From positions 1 to 64,000 of the forward strand of contig CAYFQB010000032.1 of assembly GCA_964345225.1 (NCBI GenBank): a DNA stretch of 64,000 nt. The letters run 5' to 3'. The translations under genes and the position numbers were made by a program. Shown in pieces: positions 24,354 to 33,376 of this stretch. Below the pieces are notes generated by a model. It had not been told where the DNA came from. It worked only from the letters and a program-made list of their open reading frames with translations, and did no database searches. Origin of the DNA: CAYFQB01 sp964345225. GTDB taxonomy: Bacteria; Nitrospirota; Thermodesulfovibrionia; Thermodesulfovibrionales; UBA6898. Position 1 is the stretch's first letter. Each line of letters begins with the position of its first letter.

Positions 24354-25745
24354 TTATAAAAATCTTCCCCTTAAACTCTCGAGCCGCAAAAAGTTTTTTG
24401 TCTTTTCAGTTACCTTGAATCTCTCATCAGCTCTAAAACCAGCAATCCAGGCAATGTCTTCCCCGGAGACTACAACTGGTACTCTATCTCTCTCATCCCT
24501 CGGCACTTTTTCATCCACAAAAAAATCCTGAAGCTTCTTCCTCCTGCCAAAACCAAGCGGGTAAAAAAAGTCACCGGTAATCCTTGCCCTGATTTTAAGA
24601 GGGAACTTTACCTTGTCTGCATCCAGAAGCACTGAAGATTTCCCGTTACCAAACTCTCCTGCCATTTCTTCAAATAATGCTTTTATGACCAGACCTGACT
24701 CTTTGATGACAACCTCACCGGGAGGCTGCAGGTCATACTCACCTATTTTAACAGGTGCTTCCGAAGTTATTATCAAAAGGGCATATTCCTTTATTACTCT
24801 GATACCCTTTGGAAGATATATCCTGTCTCCAGGGTCACCTTCTCTAATAAGCCTTATAATATCCTCAATATGCATAAAGCTTATCCTTTTTAAGCTTTCC
24901 GTTTCCCCTATTGCATGCCTCAGTACCCTCCTTAATAATACAGTATCCATAATTTCCATTGGTGCAAGAAACAGTTCAATCCTTTTTTCTGTTTTCCTGC
25001 TAATAAGCTTCATAAGTGTTTTTGCTACAATTATTTCGAAATAACGTTCCTCTTCCTGAATAATTTCGATAGTTTTTACAAGGGAACTGATCAGGTTTGG
25101 ATTGAGCTTTTTTAGCTCATTTATGAGCAACAACCTTATCCGGTTTCTGAAGTAGTCTGTTCTTAAATTTGAGGAATCAACAACAAATTCAATCTTCTCG
25201 TTATCAAGAAAATCCTCGATTGCACTTCTCTCTATTTCAATTAATGGTCTTATGATATTCCCGCGTTTTACAGGAATACCTGAAAGTCCTTTAGGCCCTG
25301 TACCTCTGACTAGCCTCATAAATAAAGTTTCTGCCTGGTCGTCAGCATTGTGTGCAAGTGCGACCTTATCTGCCATAACTTCAAAGGCAGTCTCATTAAA
25401 AGTTTTATATCTCAACTTCCTTGCTGCTTCCTGTTTATTGAGGCCATGCTCCTTTATGTAGGAATTCACATCAACAGATTTTACAATAAAGTTTATATTG
25501 AGTCTCCTGCATAGGTCTCTGCAAAATGCTATTTCATTGGGGGTTTCATCCGGCCTCAGACCATGGTCAATATATAAAGCATGCAGGGATAGATTATACT
25601 GATCCTTTATTTTATCCAGCACATGAAGCAGGCATACCGAATCAGGTCCACCCGAGAGACCAACAAGGACAGCCTCTCCTTCTTTTAGCATTGAGTACTT
25701 TTTTACTGTGGCAACAACTCTGTCTATAAGATTTGAACTCACCAA
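24354..25745 (-). CDS. tilS: tRNA(Ile)-lysidine synthase
   Basis: A 463-residue N-type ATP pyrophosphatase that attaches lysine to C34 of tRNA-Ile(CAU), changing its specificity from Met to Ile. The PP-loop SGGPDSVCLLHVL near residue 30 and LYIDHGLRP are clear, as are NADDQAETLFMRL and GTGPKGLSGIP. The C-terminal substrate-binding region includes GRRKKLQDFFVDEKVP. The first codon is TTG (25745) or GTG (25742). A tRNA gene with CAU anticodon and Ile2 features lies at 56541-56616. Followed closely by gltX. Confidence 0.95.
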   Translation of the reverse strand: MVSSNLIDRVVATVKKYSMLKEGEAVLVGLSGGPDSVCLLHVLDKIKDQYNLSLHALYIDHGLRPDETPNEIAFCRDLCRRLNINFIVKSVDVNSYIKEHGLNKQEAARKLRYKTFNETAFEVMADKVALAHNADDQAETLFMRLVRGTGPKGLSGIPVKRGNIIRPLIEIERSAIEDFLDNEKIEFVVDSSNLRTDYFRNRIRLLLINELKKLNPNLISSLVKTIEIIQEEERYFEIIVAKTLMKLISRKTEKRIELFLAPMEIMDTVLLRRVLRHAIGETESLKRISFMHIEDIIRLIREGDPGDRIYLPKGIRVIKEYALLIITSEAPVKIGEYDLQPPGEVVIKESGLVIKALFEEMAGEFGNGKSSVLLDADKVKFPLKIRARITGDFFYPLGFGRRKKLQDFFVDEKVPRDERDRVPVVVSGEDIAWIAGFRADERFKVTEKTKNFLRLESLRGRFL

Positions 25746-25772
25746 GATTATGTAATCCCCGAACCCAGTAAT

Positions 25773-27461
25773 TTAATCAGAAATTTTTCTAAGTCCTTCA
25801 GAGGCCCTTTCATTAAAAGGATCGTATTTGAGGGCCTTGTCAAAAGTATTCTTCGCCCTTATTTTAAAGCCAAGGTGAAGATAGATATGTCCCAGTTCTG
25901 CGATATATTCTGAATTATAAGGGTCAAGCTGTATCGCCTTTCTTATAGACTCTTCAGCCTCTTTTACCCTTTTATTCATAAACAAGGCAACTCCATAGTA
26001 GAAATGATATTCATGTTTGGAGTTATCCAGATATAAAGCCTGTCCCATAAATATAAGGGCCTGCTCATAATTATTCTTATTTAGGTATCTTTTTCCTGCA
26101 TCGAACTTCATCATGGCCATCTCTTTACCGTCTGTGCCTTCTTTTGTATCTTTTACAATAATTGAATCAGTTTCGCTGTCTGTCTGTTTCCTGCTAAGGA
26201 TATCGTATGCCTCATTGATAAAAGCAAAAATAGTATTTAATTTCACTTTTAAATCATCAGATTGAAAATATAAATGCCTGTCAGGGTGAAATTCTTTTGC
26301 CATCTTATAATAGGCACGTTTTATTTCATCCTTTGATGCATTTCTGTTTATATCAAGGATGCCATGATAGCCAAGGGCCCTGTGGTCTCTGTAGAGGCTT
26401 TCGATCTTCTCTACAATAGCAGGATTATACTCTGGTTCGGTTTCCTCAAGGATATCTTCCCTGACGATTGACGGTTTAATTATTCCCCCTTCAATAACCT
26501 CAATAATCTGGGTATGGAAGAGGGCATAGAGGATTTTAAGAGTTTCTGATTCTCCCAGGGAAGATTTAGAGAAAATCTCCTCTATCGTCCTGCTACCATC
26601 TATAAGTGACACTATTTTCTTTTCATGTTCATCCAATGTGATTTTCTGAAAGAGTGTCGCAGGATCTGATGAAAAATAGAGGACTGAATCGAGAGGAGGA
26701 CATATTTTTCTGAGTTTTTTAATATCATCAACTGATTTTATACCACGGTAAATGAGGTCTGCAGTACTTAATTTAAGTGTAATCAACTCGTCAACAGGAA
26801 GAGGATCCACTTCAAATAAAAAGTTCGCTTGCTCAAGATTGAAGAGATTTACTATTATCTTTTCGACCTGATGACGTACAGCCCAGATCAGTTCGTCCGG
26901 AGTAAGGTATCCAAGTTCTACTAGAGCTGTTCCCTGCCGTTTGCCTGTCTTTTTCATGAACTCAATAGACTTGTTAAGCTGGTCGCCATTAATCTTCCCG
27001 GTTTGAATAAGTATCTCCCCCATGCGTTCGTCAACCTGATTTGATGCAGAGAAGATCATATCGCCTTGTTTAAAGTAAATCTTCTTTGTAGCTGTGTCTG
27101 TATCTATCCGCAGGATACCTGTCTTGCCCATTCTCTGTATCCCGATAAGAAGGTCTGACAGCCTGTATCTGCTCAAATTTCCTATTAAAAGACCTGTTTT
27201 TTGTATCCCGATCCTTTTGCCGGAAAATATCTCTTCACCCCAGACAATTCTGGCACTCGAATCAATATCAACTGTTTCGTTTTTAATTTCAAGGGACTGA
27301 GAACTTAGATTAATAGCATCTTTTAAAATAATACCAATTCCACCAATCGAAAAATCTATTATTTTTACGTTTACTTTTATCCCTGAAATAATCAGTTCAC
27401 AGTCTAAATCAAGCCTGTATCGAGGGAAGATCCTCTTATTGGAAAAATTCGAAGCAGACAT
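25773..27461 (-). CDS. PilZ-DUF4388-DnaJ-TPR multidomain protein
   Basis: About 562 residues from ATG 27461. The order of domains is unusual. An N-terminal PilZ-like domain (RYRLDLDCELIISG, SIGGIGIILKD) may bind cyclic-di-GMP. A DUF4388-like region (MGKTGILRID, KKIYFKQGDMIFSASNQVDERMG in two parts) is followed by winged-helix-like regions. A J-domain near residues 365-430 has the HPD motif in EFHPDRHLYF. About three TPR units are at the C-terminus (YEQALIFMGQALYLD, VKEAEESIRKAIQLDPYN). It probably links a second-messenger signal to DnaK or to a protein-assembly task; the partner is unknown. The RodZ-like gene lies upstream on the same strand. Confidence 0.78.
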   Translation of the reverse strand: MSASNFSNKRIFPRYRLDLDCELIISGIKVNVKIIDFSIGGIGIILKDAINLSSQSLEIKNETVDIDSSARIVWGEEIFSGKRIGIQKTGLLIGNLSRYRLSDLLIGIQRMGKTGILRIDTDTATKKIYFKQGDMIFSASNQVDERMGEILIQTGKINGDQLNKSIEFMKKTGKRQGTALVELGYLTPDELIWAVRHQVEKIIVNLFNLEQANFLFEVDPLPVDELITLKLSTADLIYRGIKSVDDIKKLRKICPPLDSVLYFSSDPATLFQKITLDEHEKKIVSLIDGSRTIEEIFSKSSLGESETLKILYALFHTQIIEVIEGGIIKPSIVREDILEETEPEYNPAIVEKIESLYRDHRALGYHGILDINRNASKDEIKRAYYKMAKEFHPDRHLYFQSDDLKVKLNTIFAFINEAYDILSRKQTDSETDSIIVKDTKEGTDGKEMAMMKFDAGKRYLNKNNYEQALIFMGQALYLDNSKHEYHFYYGVALFMNKRVKEAEESIRKAIQLDPYNSEYIAELGHIYLHLGFKIRAKNTFDKALKYDPFNERASEGLRKISD

Positions 27462-27536
27462 AAGAAATACTAACAATTATGAAAAATGAGGTCAAATGAA
27501 AAAACTAATCATGTTTATATGAACTTACAGATTAAA

Positions 27537-28196
27537 CTATCCTTTTTCAGGAAGGTTCAAAGTAATTACCTGGCCGGTACTGCCAGGTATACCCATGTCT
27601 TTTCCATCAAAATGCAAATAAATCCCGCCAGCATTTCCTATTTTTAAATACACATTTTCGAGAAATATCCAGGTTTTTGAATCTCCCGGCTGAAACAGTA
27701 AATCTTCAGATTTACCGTTCTCAAACTCCATATAAACCCATGTTACCTCATTTGCATCTATCTTTAGGATATGTTCTTTTTTCTCTGAAATTGGTTCTGC
27801 TACAGAAACTTCACTAAAATTAATTTTTGAATCACCTGTGTTTTTCTTTGATATATAGGAGAATATCAAAAACACAACAAACGCCATAAGGAAAAAAGGG
27901 ATAATATAATTGATTTTAGAACTTTTCTTCTTAGAAAATGCTATCGGGATAATCATAGAAGGTTGAGGCCTGGATAGGTGTCCATTGTAATACTGAATTA
28001 TAGGACCTGGATCCACACCCAGAAACTCTGCATAACATCTGATATAACCCTTTGTATATACTTCTACAGGAAGCTTTTCAAAAGAGTCATTTTCGATTGC
28101 GATAAGATAAGCGGGATTAATTCTCAGCTGGGCTGAAATTTCTTTTATATCAAGTCCTAAATCTTCACGCCTCTTCTTTAAGATTTCCCCGGTCAA
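27537..28196 (-). CDS. RodZ-like helix-turn-helix membrane protein
   Basis: A 219-residue protein with an N-terminal HTH_25 domain (RREDLGLDIKEISAQLRI, NPAYLIAIENDSFEKLP, YTKGYIRCYAEFLGVDP), one membrane helix (IIPFFLMAFVVFLIFSYI), and a C-terminal DUF4115-like beta domain (TWVYMEFENGKSEDLLF). This is the RodZ layout, which connects MreB filaments to the envelope. The start is TTG after AGGGGTG. Shorter than E. coli RodZ because the linker is short. Could also be a paralogue with a different role. Confidence 0.8.
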   Translation of the reverse strand: MTGEILKKRREDLGLDIKEISAQLRINPAYLIAIENDSFEKLPVEVYTKGYIRCYAEFLGVDPGPIIQYYNGHLSRPQPSMIIPIAFSKKKSSKINYIIPFFLMAFVVFLIFSYISKKNTGDSKINFSEVSVAEPISEKKEHILKIDANEVTWVYMEFENGKSEDLLFQPGDSKTWIFLENVYLKIGNAGGIYLHFDGKDMGIPGSTGQVITLNLPEKG

Positions 28197-28328
28197 TATT
28201 CACCCCTGGGAGTTTATTTATAAAAATAACAAAAATTTTCATATTAATCAAAGAAAATATTCATGTATAACAATATATCGCTAAACTGCATTATAATTGT
28301 AAACCCTTTATGTTAATATAGGTTTACA

Positions 28329-29612
28329 ATGAAAAAAATAGCAATAACTGGAATAGGTGCAGTTACTCCCCTTGGAAATACTTTTAAGGAATGCTGGGAA
28401 GCTGTTAAGGCAGGCAAATCAGGAATAGGTCCAATAACAAAATTTGATGCATCGGATATCCCATGGAAAATTGCCGGAGAGATCAAAGGTTTTGACGCAA
28501 AGGCTTATCTTTCTCAGAAAGAGATAAACAGACTTGATCCTTTTATTCAATATGCAGTGGCCGCTTCTGTAATGGCAGGAGAAGATTCAGGTCTTATAAA
28601 CAGGTCAAAAGCCGGAAAAGCTCCACGGTCAAAAATTCATGACTACCTGTCAAAAGGTGCCATAATTATTGGTTCAAGCAGAGGTGGCATAAGTAACATA
28701 GAACAGTCAATAGTCAAAAGACTTCATTCAAGATTTACAAATCAAAAATCAAAAATCAAAAATCAAAAATTTCGTTTATCTTCCTACCTCATGCCTTCAA
28801 CCACAATCAGCATGGCATCATCATATGCTGCGCAGAAGCTCGGAATAAAAGGATACTGCCTTGGCATTTCTAATGCCTGTGCTTCGGGCACGAATGCAGT
28901 GGGGGAGGCCTACAGATTATTAAAGGCGGGCTACGGTGGCCCCGTGCTTGCCGGAGGTACCGAGGCACCGGTATGCAGGCTGTGCATTGAAGGTTATGGT
29001 GTTTCAGGGGCATTATCGAAAACCACCGGCCCTTTTGCAAGCAGACCATTCAACAGAACAAGGGATGGATTTGTTCTTTCAGAGGGTGCATGTGTATTGA
29101 TGCTTGAGGATTATGATACTGCCCTGAAAAGAGATGCGAAAATCTATGGAGAGATAATCGGCTATGGCAACACAACTGACTCATTTCACATAACAAAGCC
29201 GTATCCAGAGGGTGAGGCCGAGGTAATGATAATGTCAATAAATCAGGCGGGCATTAGAACTGATGAACTGGATTATATTAACACTCACGGGACAGCTACA
29301 CAGATCGGGGATATTTCTGAAGCTAATGCAATAAAGATAGCCTTTGGGAAAAAGGCTTCAAAGATCCCTGCAACTGCCACAAAGTCCATCACAGGTCATA
29401 TGCTAGCTGCATCTGGAGCATTTGAAGCAGCAACCACAATTCTGTCAATAAAAGAAGGCATTATACCCCCGACGATAAATCTCGATGAAAAAGATCCTGC
29501 CTGCAGCCTCAATATTATTACTAAAAAGATGCATGCCGATATCAGAATTGCCATCTCTAACTCATTTGGATTTGGAGGAGTAAATGCAGTATTGGTTTTA
29601 AAAATATTATAA
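28329..29612 (+). CDS. Beta-ketoacyl-ACP synthase (FabF-like) with heptamer insertion
   Basis: A 427-residue condensing enzyme of the FabF type. The catalytic triad is present: C184 in SNACASG, H320 in YINTHGTATQ and H357 in SITGHMLAAS. It elongates an acyl-ACP with malonyl-ACP. Residues 138-147 (NQKSKIKNQK) are encoded by four exact copies of a 7-bp word at 28741-28768, inserted into a surface loop before the active-site region. The gene faces the acyltransferase gene: the two stop ends overlap by six bases. Its neighbours suggest a role in making or tailoring a special acyl chain, but a general fatty-acid role is possible. Confidence 0.9.
   Translation: MKKIAITGIGAVTPLGNTFKECWEAVKAGKSGIGPITKFDASDIPWKIAGEIKGFDAKAYLSQKEINRLDPFIQYAVAASVMAGEDSGLINRSKAGKAPRSKIHDYLSKGAIIIGSSRGGISNIEQSIVKRLHSRFTNQKSKIKNQKFRLSSYLMPSTTISMASSYAAQKLGIKGYCLGISNACASGTNAVGEAYRLLKAGYGGPVLAGGTEAPVCRLCIEGYGVSGALSKTTGPFASRPFNRTRDGFVLSEGACVLMLEDYDTALKRDAKIYGEIIGYGNTTDSFHITKPYPEGEAEVMIMSINQAGIRTDELDYINTHGTATQIGDISEANAIKIAFGKKASKIPATATKSITGHMLAASGAFEAATTILSIKEGIIPPTINLDEKDPACSLNIITKKMHADIRIAISNSFGFGGVNAVLVLKIL
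28741..28768 (+). repeat. Four exact 7-bp tandem repeats inside the ketosynthase gene
   Basis: The word ATCAAAA occurs four times in a row, with a partial unit (ACAA) before it and ATTT after. It lies in the coding sequence, in frame at the present copy number. Because 7 is not a multiple of 3, gain or loss of one unit would shift the frame and truncate the enzyme. Confidence 0.9.
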
Positions 29613-30710
29613 GAATTTCTCGTAAATCCTGTATTTCTTGTACAGCCTCCCCCCTATCATCTCCACCATCCTCATCACCGCAATATTTTCCTCAAGTATC
29701 CAAGAAAACTCTACCCGCCCATAACCACCTTTCCTGACACCTATAAATCCTTCTCTGAATAGCAAGGCATCAACCCCTCTGTTCCTGTATTCCTGTTTAA
29801 TGCCGAGGAGAAGAAGCCGCAGATCTTTTATTTTCCTGGAATAGTATAAGGCCTTCAGAATAGTAACAGGATTTAGTTTGCCTATCATATGCTTCAGTAC
29901 AAAGTTAAAATCAGGCAGCAGACCCATAAATCCAACAGGTTTCCCCCTATCTTCAGCGATCAAAGTGAGTTCAGGTATTACTATCTGTTTCATTCTGTTA
30001 CTCATGAAATAGAGTTCATCTTCAGTAAGCGGTATAAATCCCCAGTTTTTCTCCCATGCTGAATTATAAATTTCCTTAAATATCAGCATTTCTTCTTTAA
30101 ATTTACTTTTATCAATAGGCCTGACCTTAATACCCTTATTCTCGGCAATAGCAGCAACCCGCAGTACTTTCACAGGTAAAACTTCCTGCACATTATATAT
30201 AAATGCAAAGAGGTCTTTTACTTTTTTCATGCCATAAACTTCAGCAAGGTTGTTGTAATAAGACGGATTGTAAGGTGTCATAAGCATCGGAGCCTCATCA
30301 AATCCCTCAAGCAAAAAACCGCATTCCTCATTGGTAGAGAAGTTCATAGGACCCCGCATGATAACCATGCCCTCTTTTTTTAGATGCTTTGCTGCCCTGT
30401 CAAAAAGTGAATTTGCAACAGATATATCATTTATACAATCAAAAAATCCGAAAAAACCAGTTTTTTCATTATGAAATTCGTTGTGCCTTCTGTTTATAAA
30501 CGAGACTATCCTTCCAACTTTCCTGCTGCCTTTCACTGCTAAAAAATATTTTTCATCAGCATGAAGGAAAAACGGGTTCTTATCAGAAAACAATGATCGC
30601 ATTTCTCTGTCAAGAGGCGGGATAAATAAAGTGTCATTATAATGTAATGATAATGGAAGTTTTATAAAATCACTGAGGTCTTTTTTTTTAACCTCAATGA
30701 CATCAATCAT
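29607..30710 (-). CDS. GNAT-type N-acyltransferase, candidate bacterial ceramide synthase
   Basis: A 367-residue protein of the large GNAT-related family that includes E. coli YghO. Conserved blocks: PLDREMRSLFSDKNPFF, GPMNFSTNEECGFLLEGFD, TPYNPSYYNNL, and GIKQEYRNRGVDALLF, which resembles the acetyl-CoA-binding RGxG/A motif, followed by VEFSWILEEN. In known bacterial sphingolipid loci a protein of this general type acylates the long-chain base. It directly follows the serine-palmitoyltransferase-like gene, sharing one base with it. The ceramide-synthase role is inference from family and context. Confidence 0.7.
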   Translation of the reverse strand: MIDVIEVKKKDLSDFIKLPLSLHYNDTLFIPPLDREMRSLFSDKNPFFLHADEKYFLAVKGSRKVGRIVSFINRRHNEFHNEKTGFFGFFDCINDISVANSLFDRAAKHLKKEGMVIMRGPMNFSTNEECGFLLEGFDEAPMLMTPYNPSYYNNLAEVYGMKKVKDLFAFIYNVQEVLPVKVLRVAAIAENKGIKVRPIDKSKFKEEMLIFKEIYNSAWEKNWGFIPLTEDELYFMSNRMKQIVIPELTLIAEDRGKPVGFMGLLPDFNFVLKHMIGKLNPVTILKALYYSRKIKDLRLLLLGIKQEYRNRGVDALLFREGFIGVRKGGYGRVEFSWILEENIAVMRMVEMIGGRLYKKYRIYEKFL

Positions 30711-31936
30711 TATATTATGCCTAAAGCCTTTCCAGTCTTTTCAAAGGCCTTTAATACCTTGTCAAGATGCTCATCTGTATGCGTAGCCATATAACTTGTT
30801 CTGATAAGGGCTTTCCCATCTGCTACTGCCGGACTCACAGCTACATTGGCGAATACCCCCTCTTTTTGTAACATTATTGCCATCTTGAATGCCTTCAGAT
30901 CTTCTCCTACAAGTACGGGAATTATCGGGGTTTCAGTGTTACCCAATTCAAATCCAAGGGACTTTAAGCCGTTATACATCTTCTTTGTATTTCTCCATAA
31001 TTTTTCGATACGCTCTGGTTCGTTTGCAATAATGTCTACCGCAACGCTTACAGATGCTACAGATGCAGGCGGTGGGCTTGCACTGAATATCAATGACCTT
31101 GCAAAATGTTTAATATAGTGAACAACCTTCTCTTCTCCAGAAATAAAGCCCCCGATCGAGGCAAGGGATTTGCTGTAAGTTCCCATAATCAGGTCCACCT
31201 CTTTTTCGAGGCCAAAGTGTTCGGCTGTCCCCCGGCCTGTTTTACCGAGAACTCCGATCCCGTGAGCATCATCCACCATCACCCTAGCATTGAATTTTTT
31301 TGCAAGTTCAACAACAGCAGGAAGATTTATTATGTCACCTTCCATGCTGAATACGCCATCAACAACAATAAGTTTCTTTCGATCATTATTTTCTTTCAAA
31401 ATCCTCTCAAGGTCAGACATATCATTATGCCTAAATTTCTTTACTTCTCCATAAGAAAGTCTGCTTCCATCTATTATGCTGGCATGGTCCATTTTGTCGA
31501 TAATTACAATATCATCTCTTCCTACAAGAGCTGAAATTACCCCCAGGTTGACCTGAAACCCTGTCGAAAAAATAAGTGCAGCCTCTTTTCGAATAAACTG
31601 GGCAAGTTTTTCTTCCAGTTTTACATGTATATTTAGAGTTCCGTTAAGAAACCTTGAGCCGGCACATCCTGAGCCGTATGCCCTTACAGCTTCAATCGCG
31701 GCTTCTTTTACTTTCGGGTGGTTTGTAAGCCCGAGATAGTTATTTGAACCCACCATTATCATCTTCTTCCCGTTTATGATGACTTCCGGATCCTGGGCAC
31801 TTTCAATCTCCCTGAAGTACGGATACACTTCAGCAGCCATTAACTCTTTTGCTTTATTAAATCTGTAACACTTATCAAATAGATCCATGGTTTTTTCTAC
31901 AGCCATTGGTGAATTTTGTACCAGTTTGCTGTCCAT
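30710..31936 (-). CDS. Serine-palmitoyltransferase-like alpha-oxoamine synthase
   Basis: A 408-residue PLP enzyme of the alpha-oxoamine synthase family (SPT, BioF, KBL). Visible: NNYLGLTNHPKV, YGSGCAGSRFLNGT, HASIIDGSRL with the PLP-stacking H151, DDAHGIGVLG at residues 222-231, and the Schiff-base lysine K256 in GTYSKSLASIGG. The SRFLNGT and FSTGFQVNLG wording is closest to bacterial serine palmitoyltransferase. ATG 31936 follows AGGAAGG and overlaps the reductase gene by 40 bp. BioF or KBL remains possible; no other biotin gene is nearby. Confidence 0.8.
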   Translation of the reverse strand: MDSKLVQNSPMAVEKTMDLFDKCYRFNKAKELMAAEVYPYFREIESAQDPEVIINGKKMIMVGSNNYLGLTNHPKVKEAAIEAVRAYGSGCAGSRFLNGTLNIHVKLEEKLAQFIRKEAALIFSTGFQVNLGVISALVGRDDIVIIDKMDHASIIDGSRLSYGEVKKFRHNDMSDLERILKENNDRKKLIVVDGVFSMEGDIINLPAVVELAKKFNARVMVDDAHGIGVLGKTGRGTAEHFGLEKEVDLIMGTYSKSLASIGGFISGEEKVVHYIKHFARSLIFSASPPPASVASVSVAVDIIANEPERIEKLWRNTKKMYNGLKSLGFELGNTETPIIPVLVGEDLKAFKMAIMLQKEGVFANVAVSPAVADGKALIRTSYMATHTDEHLDKVLKAFEKTGKALGII

Positions 31937-32859
31937 TTTATACCTTCCTGTAGAGTTGTTTTGGTATTAAATCCCAGTTCCTCCTTTGCCTTGCTTGCAT
32001 CACACGTCCAGTTCGAATAATAAAGTTCTTTAACTTTATCCCTGTTAATTATACCTTTTCTGTTAAATTTTTCACCTATTAAAGCGAAAAAAGGCATAAC
32101 CGAACGCGGCAATCTTAATCTTAACGGTTTTGCATTAAGTGCCGCTGATATTTCTCTAGCTATTTCATCATTAGTATAGAAAATACTCTCTGATAAAAAT
32201 AATATTTTACCTGCTGATTCTTTTTTCTCGGCTGACAATATTATACCCTGAACCAGATCATCTACATAAAGTAAAGAATAATAACATTTTCCCCAGTAGG
32301 GGAATATACCTTTTTTTATCAGTCTAAAAAATATTAAGAAATCCGTATCCCTCGGCCCATAAACTGCAGGTGTCCTGATGATTGTGAAAGGTATTCTATC
32401 TTTGTACTCCAGAACAGCCTTTTCTCCCTCTAGTTTGCTTCTGCCATATACCGAAACAGGCATAGGCGGCGAATCTTCTTTAACAGGAATACCTTTACTG
32501 CTCGGACCAGTAGCAGCAAGACTGCTTAAGAATATAAATCTGCCAATTTCTGAATTCCTATCTGCAACAACCTTTAACAACTTTCTAGTGTTCTCTGCAT
32601 TTACCAAAAAAAAGTCTTCTTCTGAAATGGCTTTAGTAAGCCCGGCAATATGAAAGATATAATCGAAATTTGTAATTTTATCAGAATATGATTCAGTATC
32701 TGAAAGATCACAAAATATATATTTAATATCTAGGTGTTCTATCCATTTGAGGTTAGAAGTTCTTCTTGCAAGGCATGTTACATCATAGCCTCTCTTAAAC
32801 AAGGCTTCCACAAGATGGCTTCCGATAAAGCCTGTCGCTCCTGTGACAAGAGCTCTCAT
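31897..32859 (-). CDS. NAD-dependent epimerase/reductase, candidate ceramide reductase
   Basis: A 320-residue extended short-chain dehydrogenase. NAD-binding GATGFIGSHLVEAL at the N-terminus, LSSLAATGPSSKGIP carrying the catalytic Ser, and VYGRSKLEGEK carrying the Tyr/Lys pair. In Caulobacter-type sphingolipid loci an enzyme of this class (CerR) reduces the 3-oxo group of the ceramide precursor. It is the first gene of the three-gene unit and overlaps the SPT-like gene by 40 bp. Sugar-nucleotide epimerase is the alternative. Confidence 0.8.
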   Translation of the reverse strand: MRALVTGATGFIGSHLVEALFKRGYDVTCLARRTSNLKWIEHLDIKYIFCDLSDTESYSDKITNFDYIFHIAGLTKAISEEDFFLVNAENTRKLLKVVADRNSEIGRFIFLSSLAATGPSSKGIPVKEDSPPMPVSVYGRSKLEGEKAVLEYKDRIPFTIIRTPAVYGPRDTDFLIFFRLIKKGIFPYWGKCYYSLLYVDDLVQGIILSAEKKESAGKILFLSESIFYTNDEIAREISAALNAKPLRLRLPRSVMPFFALIGEKFNRKGIINRDKVKELYYSNWTCDASKAKEELGFNTKTTLQEGIKWTANWYKIHQWL

Positions 32860-32965
32860 AATATATCAGTACAATTAAAAGTCTAGTCTGAATCACTCAA
32901 TATATTCAAGTATCTTTTATACAATCAAAATAAGACAACTTTAGTATTTCTTTATTCTAAGGGTA

Positions 32966-33319
32966 TTATTTCCCCAAACACTCTTTTAATATATCGTGGA
33001 GTTCATTGAGTTTAAAGGGTTTCTTCAGAACGCTTATTCCACTTTTTTTAAATTCAGCTTCAAGATCAGAGGTAATGAATGCTGAACAGACAACAATCTT
33101 TGGAGGTTTTTCCTGATTACTCAATTTGTTTATGAGCTCTGTGCCGTTTCCTCCTGGCATCCTCAGGTCAATAAAAAGAACATCGATATCCTCTGAATCG
33201 AGTTTTTCAGATGCCTCTGAAATAGTAGACGCTGATATTACTTCATGGCCACCTTTTTTTAAGGCCCTGTCCAGAAACCAGCGCACAAGATGTTCATCAT
33301 CAACAACTAGGATCTTCAT
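32966..33319 (-). CDS. Single-domain response regulator
   Basis: A 117-residue CheY-like receiver. Acid pocket VVDDEHL, phospho-acceptor Asp in DVLFIDLRMPG, the Thr/Ser switch in VVCSAF, and the Lys in VLKKPFKLNEL are all present. It has no output domain. It follows the NtrC-type regulator and its sensor kinase on the same strand, 57 bp away, so it may compete for phosphate or pass it on. Confidence 0.92.
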   Translation of the reverse strand: MKILVVDDEHLVRWFLDRALKKGGHEVISASTISEASEKLDSEDIDVLFIDLRMPGGNGTELINKLSNQEKPPKIVVCSAFITSDLEAEFKKSGISVLKKPFKLNELHDILKECLGK

Positions 33320-33376
33320 ATAAAAACCATGTATTTATTTTAAGTTGATTCAGCTCAGCAAGAAAAATGCCGGGAA

